NCBI RefSeq assembly: GCF_001544915.2
Contig: NZ_FCOE02000024.1
Coordinates: 1-64,000, forward strand
Length of the DNA: 64,000 nucleotides
Direction: 5' to 3'
From: Caballeronia pedi
Lineage (GTDB): Bacteria > Pseudomonadota > Gammaproteobacteria > Burkholderiales > Burkholderiaceae
Below the pieces are notes generated by a model that saw only the letters and a program-made list of their open reading frames with translations, was not told the DNA's origin and ran no database searches. Position 1 is the first letter of the stretch. Each line of letters opens with the position of its first letter. Positions 60,406-64,000 of this stretch are shown in pieces. The position numbers were made by a program, and so were the translations under genes.

Positions 60406-61385
60406 GTCGCATCAGCGATCACTTCCGTTTTCTTCTCCTTGCGCCCCGCGCGCGCCTTTTGCATCTCCGGCGGCGCAGTCAGGCCCGCCGCGGCCGCACC
60501 CGAATGCATCAGGAACTCGCGAAACGCATCGGCGACCTGAGGCAAGCGCCGCTCCGACATATGCACGACATGCCACGCACGCTCGATCGGCGTGGATGGA
60601 AACGGCAGCGTCGCGAGCAAGCCCGCCTGCATCTCCAGCGCGCACGCGTGCAGCGATAGAAACGCGACGCCGAGTCCCGCTTCGACGAGCTGCTTGATCG
60701 CTTCGTTGCTCGATAGCTCCGACGCCGCGTGCAGCTTCAATCCCGCTTCCTTGAACAGGCCTTCGATCGCGACACGCGTGCCCGAGCCGCGCTCCCTGAC
60801 GAGCAGATTCGCCGCCTCGAGATCGGTCAGCTGCAGGCGCTTCGCGTGCATCAGCGGATGTGTCGGCGCGGCGACGAAAGCCATCGGATGCTTGGCGAAT
60901 GCGGCCGCGCTCGTGCGCAGTTCGCGCGGTTGCCGTCCCATGATCGCGAGATCGATTTCATTGGTCGCGAGCATCCGCACGATGTCATCGCGATTGCCGA
61001 TGCGAAACTGCAGCTTCACGCCGGGCCGTTCCTTCGTGAATCGCACGAGCAGCGGCGGCACGAGATACTCCGCCGTCGTGATCGCGCCGATACGCAAGGT
61101 GCCGCCCAGTTCGCCACGCAGCGCCGCGACTTCTTCGCCGGCTTCGTTCCATAGACTCAGGATCTCGTTCGCGTAGCGCGCCATCACCTCGCCCGCGGCG
61201 GTGAGCTGAACCTCACGTCCCACGCGGCGCAACAGCGGCGTGCCTGCGGCCTCGCCTAGCAGCGAAATTTGCAGCGACACCGCCGGTTGCGTGAGATGCA
61301 GTTCATCGGCCGCGCCCGAGATGCTGCCCACGCGCGCGACGGTCTGCAGCGTGCGCAACTGGCGGAAGGTCGTCGTTTTTAACAT
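60348..61385 (-). CDS. LysR family regulator, CbbR/CysB-like, reading into tRNA-Leu
   Basis: A 345-residue LysR protein. The HTH lies at residues 6-64 (FRQLRTLQTVARVGSISGAA, TQPAVSLQISLLGEAAG), and the effector domain begins near 94 (GTLRIGAITTAEYLVPPLLV). It is divergent from the NDH-2-like gene (111 bases between) and probably regulates it. The family usually ends near residue 305-310. Here about 35 extra residues follow, the last of them (GTRTRTPRGATPSR) encoded by the antisense strand of tRNA-Leu, with the stop TAG inside the anticodon stem. Confidence 0.88.
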   Translation of the reverse strand: MLKTTTFRQLRTLQTVARVGSISGAADELHLTQPAVSLQISLLGEAAGTPLLRRVGREVQLTAAGEVMARYANEILSLWNEAGEEVAALRGELGGTLRIGAITTAEYLVPPLLVRFTKERPGVKLQFRIGNRDDIVRMLATNEIDLAIMGRQPRELRTSAAAFAKHPMAFVAAPTHPLMHAKRLQLTDLEAANLLVRERGSGTRVAIEGLFKEAGLKLHAASELSSNEAIKQLVEAGLGVAFLSLHACALEMQAGLLATLPFPSTPIERAWHVVHMSERRLPQVADAFREFLMHSGAAAAGLTAPPEMQKARAGRKEKKTEVIADATGAQGGTRTRTPRGATPSR

Positions 61386-61496
61386 TAGTGAAAACTTATG
61401 GGTCGGCGATAAATACTAAATAGCGCAAATGTTTTCGCGACCTTATATTTTTTCCAACGAGGTCGTCAAGCATCCAATCGTCATTCCAGGAGAACC

Positions 61497-62849
61497 ATGA
61501 TGTTGAATCCTTATGCGCAACGCCAGGCCGATTCTCCGCATCGCATCGTCATCGTGGGCGGCGGCGCGGCCGGGCTGGAACTCGCGACGCGTCTCGGCAA
61601 CGGCGTCGGCAAGCGTCGCCGCGCCGAAGTGATCCTCATCGACCGTTTTCCGACGCACTTCTGGAAGCCGCTGCTGCACGAAGTCGCGGCGGGCCAGATC
61701 GATGCATCGAGCCATCAGATCGACTACGCCGCTCACGCGAAGTGGAATCACTTCCGCTTCGAACAGGGTGCGCTCGCGAGCATCGACCGGGGTCGGCGCG
61801 AGATCGTCATCGACGAGACGACCGATATCGATGGCCGCCCGCTCATGCCGAAGCGCACGCTCGCGTTCGATACGCTCGTGCTCGCGCTCGGCAGCGTGAC
61901 GAACTTCTTCGCGATTCCGGGCGCCGAACAGCATGCGCTGACGCTCGAAACGGTGGAGCAGGCTGAGACGTTCAGGCGGCGTCTGCTGTCGAGCCTGCTG
62001 CGCTCGGGCCATGCGCGGCAGGCGGCGCCCGGCGCGGCCAGGACGCCCGTTTCAGTGACGGTGATCGGCGGCGGCGCGACGGGCGTCGAACTGGCCGCCG
62101 CGCTGCGCGGCTCGGCGGAAATGCTGCGCGACTATCACCTCGCATCGCTCGATCCGGCCGACGACATCCGCATTCGTCTGCTGGAAGGCGCGCCGCGCGT
62201 GCTGCCCGCGCTGCCCGAGCGCATCTCGACGCGCGCTCAGGACGTGCTCGCCGGAATCGGCGTGGAAGTGAAACTGGGTTGCCGCGTGCGCGCGGTCGAT
62301 GCGAACGCCGTACAGACCGCCGATGGCGAAACCCTCGCGAGCGACATCACCATCTGGGCCGCCGGCGTGGAAGGGCCGCCCGTGTTGCGCACGCTCGAAG
62401 GCTTGCCGCTGAACCGGCTCGGACAGGTGATCGTCGACGGCACGTTGCAGATCGAACCCGGTTCGGGCATCCACGCAATGGGAGATTGCGCGGCGTGCGC
62501 TGCAGCGAAAGGCGATGCGCTCGTGCCGCCGCGCGCGCAGGCGGCCTTTCAGCAGGCCGTCTATCTCGCCGATGCGATCACGCGCCGCCTCGACGATCGC
62601 CCCGTGCCGTTATTCGCCTACCGCGATCAGGGCACGCTGATTTCCTTCGGACGCGCGGGCGCGGCGGGCGCGCTGATGAGCGAATTGCTGAGGCAGCCGC
62701 TTTTCATCGACGGATGGTTCGCGGCGTCGTGTTACCGGCATCTGTATCGCCGGCACATCATGGGGCTGACCGGCATCAGGCGAGCAGTGATGTACGCCGC
62801 GAGCCAATGGCTTCGCGAACGCGTGCGGCCTACCGTGAAGCTGAATTGA
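61497..62849 (+). CDS. NDH-2-like NAD(P)/FAD-dependent oxidoreductase
   Basis: A 450-residue flavoprotein of the type II NADH dehydrogenase group. AGGAGA lies four bases before the ATG. FAD motif RIVIVGGGAAGLELATRLGN at residues 16-35, THFWKPLLHEVAAGQID near 53, NAD motif VTVIGGGATGVELAAALRGS near 186, IHAMGDCAAC near 325, and the AFQQAVYLADAI region near 345. The C-terminus has the amphipathic membrane-contact stretch of the family (LYRRHIMGLTGIRRAVMYAA). It would pass electrons from NADH to quinone without pumping protons. It is convergent with the glycosyltransferase gene, nine bases apart. Confidence 0.9.
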   Translation: MMLNPYAQRQADSPHRIVIVGGGAAGLELATRLGNGVGKRRRAEVILIDRFPTHFWKPLLHEVAAGQIDASSHQIDYAAHAKWNHFRFEQGALASIDRGRREIVIDETTDIDGRPLMPKRTLAFDTLVLALGSVTNFFAIPGAEQHALTLETVEQAETFRRRLLSSLLRSGHARQAAPGAARTPVSVTVIGGGATGVELAAALRGSAEMLRDYHLASLDPADDIRIRLLEGAPRVLPALPERISTRAQDVLAGIGVEVKLGCRVRAVDANAVQTADGETLASDITIWAAGVEGPPVLRTLEGLPLNRLGQVIVDGTLQIEPGSGIHAMGDCAACAAAKGDALVPPRAQAAFQQAVYLADAITRRLDDRPVPLFAYRDQGTLISFGRAGAAGALMSELLRQPLFIDGWFAASCYRHLYRRHIMGLTGIRRAVMYAASQWLRERVRPTVKLN

Positions 62850-62858
62850 GGCAGCGGA

Positions 62859-63734
62859 TTATTGAGGATCGGACCACAAAGACTCGTAAATACGCATGCC
62901 GAGCCGATACTCCGATGAATCGCGGGATTCACACAGGAGCGGCTCGATCGCGTTCACGTCTAAAGCTGGATTTCCCGCAAACAGGAGCCGTCGAATTGCA
63001 CTGGTGAGCATGACGCTCCGTTGATTCAATTGTTGCGACTGATCGAGTTCCTGATATGCGATCGTCGAGGGGCTCATGTATCGGGCCGTAGCAAGAAACG
63101 GCACTGTGATATTGGCTTTTAACGCACCGGAAGCGATCCAGTCCCGATACAGAATATCGATTGGGTATCTGGCGTCGTGTCCGGCTTCAAAGAGTTTGCG
63201 TAGCGTTGCCTTTCCTTTTGGTGTCACCACATAAGCCGCAGCGCAAAAGGCATAGATTGTCTGCGCATTGGGGAACGACAGTCCTGTTACGGCGTGCCGG
63301 TCAGCGCTGTTCGAGTCTGCCTTTGCCCGATTGGACAAGCCTCGCTCGGCGGCCCTGATGAGTTGGGGTACCTGGTCATAAAAAGGAGCGCAGTCCAGGA
63401 AGAACATGTCGATTCCCGGATGATTCCCAATTATGTGTTCGATCATCCCTTCGTTGACTACTTCCGGAAGATATCGACTGAGTTCGACGTCGTCTTCCAG
63501 AATAATGGTCGCGGCGTCCTGATCGGATTCCATGATGATCCGTTCATGCGAGCGGCGACACGCCCAGACGCAATTTTCGCCAACGTTATCGAAAGGGCCC
63601 TCGAATTTCCCGTCCACCGCGCGAAAGCGCTGAAAACGGTCGAACCATCCGATTTCCGCGAGTTGCGAGGTTATTGAAGCAAGTCGATTCTCACTTCGAT
63701 CCAGATTAATAACATAACCGTTTAATTTGACCAC
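62859..63734 (-). CDS. Glycosyltransferase family 25 protein
   Basis: A 291-residue cytoplasmic transferase of the LOS/LPS sugar-transferase type. It opens with the family hallmark VKLNGYVINLDRSENRLASI and has the acidic motif AATIILEDDVELSRYL near residue 75. It probably adds galactose or another sugar to a surface glycan. Base composition is clearly lower in GC than neighbouring genes, and codon use is less biased (many AAT, TTT, GAA codons), suggesting acquisition by transfer. No other polysaccharide gene is next to it in the window. Confidence 0.85.
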   Translation of the reverse strand: MVKLNGYVINLDRSENRLASITSQLAEIGWFDRFQRFRAVDGKFEGPFDNVGENCVWACRRSHERIIMESDQDAATIILEDDVELSRYLPEVVNEGMIEHIIGNHPGIDMFFLDCAPFYDQVPQLIRAAERGLSNRAKADSNSADRHAVTGLSFPNAQTIYAFCAAAYVVTPKGKATLRKLFEAGHDARYPIDILYRDWIASGALKANITVPFLATARYMSPSTIAYQELDQSQQLNQRSVMLTSAIRRLLFAGNPALDVNAIEPLLCESRDSSEYRLGMRIYESLWSDPQ

Positions 63735-63890
63735 GCTTTTACCGTTCCGCTCGAATCACTGTCCGGCATAAAATTGCCGAACGGCAGCTTATCCGTTTTC
63801 TCGGCAACACGTCCAGCGCGGCAGAGCAAAATACGTAAAAAAGCGTCTTTCGATTATGTAAATTATCAAAAAACCGGAACCCGCCGCGGC

Positions 63891-63910
63891 AAAGTCGTTC
63901 GCGACTTTTT
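63891..63910. terminator. UUCG-loop terminator hairpin near right edge
   Basis: AAAGTCG-TTCG-CGACTTT followed by TT. The stem has an exceptionally stable tetraloop. It lies 21 bases beyond the stop of the minus-strand gene end at 63931 and so probably terminates it. The rest of 63735-63890 is AT-rich upstream DNA of the glycosyltransferase, without a visible gene. Confidence 0.55.
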
Positions 63911-63930
63911 CGACTGAACGGATTGCCGTT

Positions 63931-64000
63931 TCAACGCATCGCGACGGCTTCGCCGTTCTGCCCGCGGCCCGACACCAGACATTGCGACCTGAACGCGTCG
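63931..64000 (-). CDS. C-terminal end of a gene entering from the right edge
   Basis: On the minus strand a frame is open from the window edge to TGA at 63933-63931, giving DAFRSQCLVSGRGQNGEAVAMR as the last 22 or so residues across two short blocks (DAFRSQCLVS and GRGQNGEAVAMR). The hairpin just beyond the stop supports a real gene end. Too little is visible to name the product. Confidence 0.4.
   Translation of the reverse strand, partial: DAFRSQCLVSGRGQNGEAVAMR

Noticed and set aside
1-64000. CRISPR arrays, insertion sequences, integrases or phage genes
   Set aside because: No regularly spaced repeats, terminal inverted repeats with a transposase, or recombinase-like proteins were seen on either strand.

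Overview
The window is high-GC DNA densely packed with genes, typical of a soil- or plant-associated Burkholderiaceae chromosome or chromid of the Paraburkholderia/Caballeronia kind. This rests on gene style (many LysR regulators, ABC importers and FAD-dependent amine or opine oxidases), very GC-rich third positions and ATGA-coupled operons; no rRNA or species marker is present. One tRNA is present. I saw no insertion sequence, integrase, phage gene or CRISPR array.

Layout. 0-6.1 kb: sulfur scavenging, with a partial acyl-CoA-dehydrogenase-type gene, a sulfonate-type ABC importer (permease, ATPase, binding protein), an SfnB/DszC-like flavoprotein and a convergent luciferase-like monooxygenase. 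6.3-11.2 kb: two convergent paralogous LysR regulators, then a tartrate uptake and dehydration operon (MFS transporter, ttdA, ttdB). 11.2-14.8 kb: a TetR regulator and a sigma-54 activator with a C-terminal TPR-like region. Directly behind the activator lie two in-phase palindromic enhancer-like sites and a consensus-matching -24/-12 promoter leading into a tiny unknown ORF. 14.7-17.8 kb: an MFS transporter, an unusual M19 dipeptidase and a PAS-LuxR regulator. 17.8-20.2 kb: NUDIX hydrolase, Ku and a MerR-TPR protein, all in one direction. 20.2-22.4 kb: LysR and a divergent YbfB/YjiJ-type MFS exporter.

22.5-59 kb is a long catabolic region. It opens with a GNAT protein, a GhrA-type reductase, a class III aminotransferase, Lrp, tartrate dehydrogenase, a succinate-semialdehyde-dehydrogenase-type enzyme, an M14 deacylase and a cupin. 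Two modules of parallel composition follow. Module A (30.5-41.1 kb) has a polyamine-type ABC importer, GMC oxidoreductase, aldehyde dehydrogenase, FAD amine oxidase, HAD type II enzyme and a GcvA-like LysR. Module B (41.1-59 kb) has a three-part opine-oxidase-like enzyme, an oligopeptide-type ABC importer with two binding proteins, FAD amine oxidase, HAD type II enzyme, aldehyde dehydrogenase, a second GNAT, an Old-Yellow-Enzyme/FAD demethylase-like protein and a second GcvA-like LysR. The likely theme is import of N-substituted amino compounds, oxidative removal of the substituent, and oxidation of the resulting aldehydes to central metabolites. The actual substrates cannot be read from sequence.

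59-64 kb: a YbdG-like mechanosensitive channel, tRNA-Leu(GAG) whose 3' part is overlapped antisense by a LysR gene, an NDH-2-like oxidoreductase, a visibly lower-GC glycosyltransferase family 25 gene, and the probable C-terminal end of a gene entering from the right edge.
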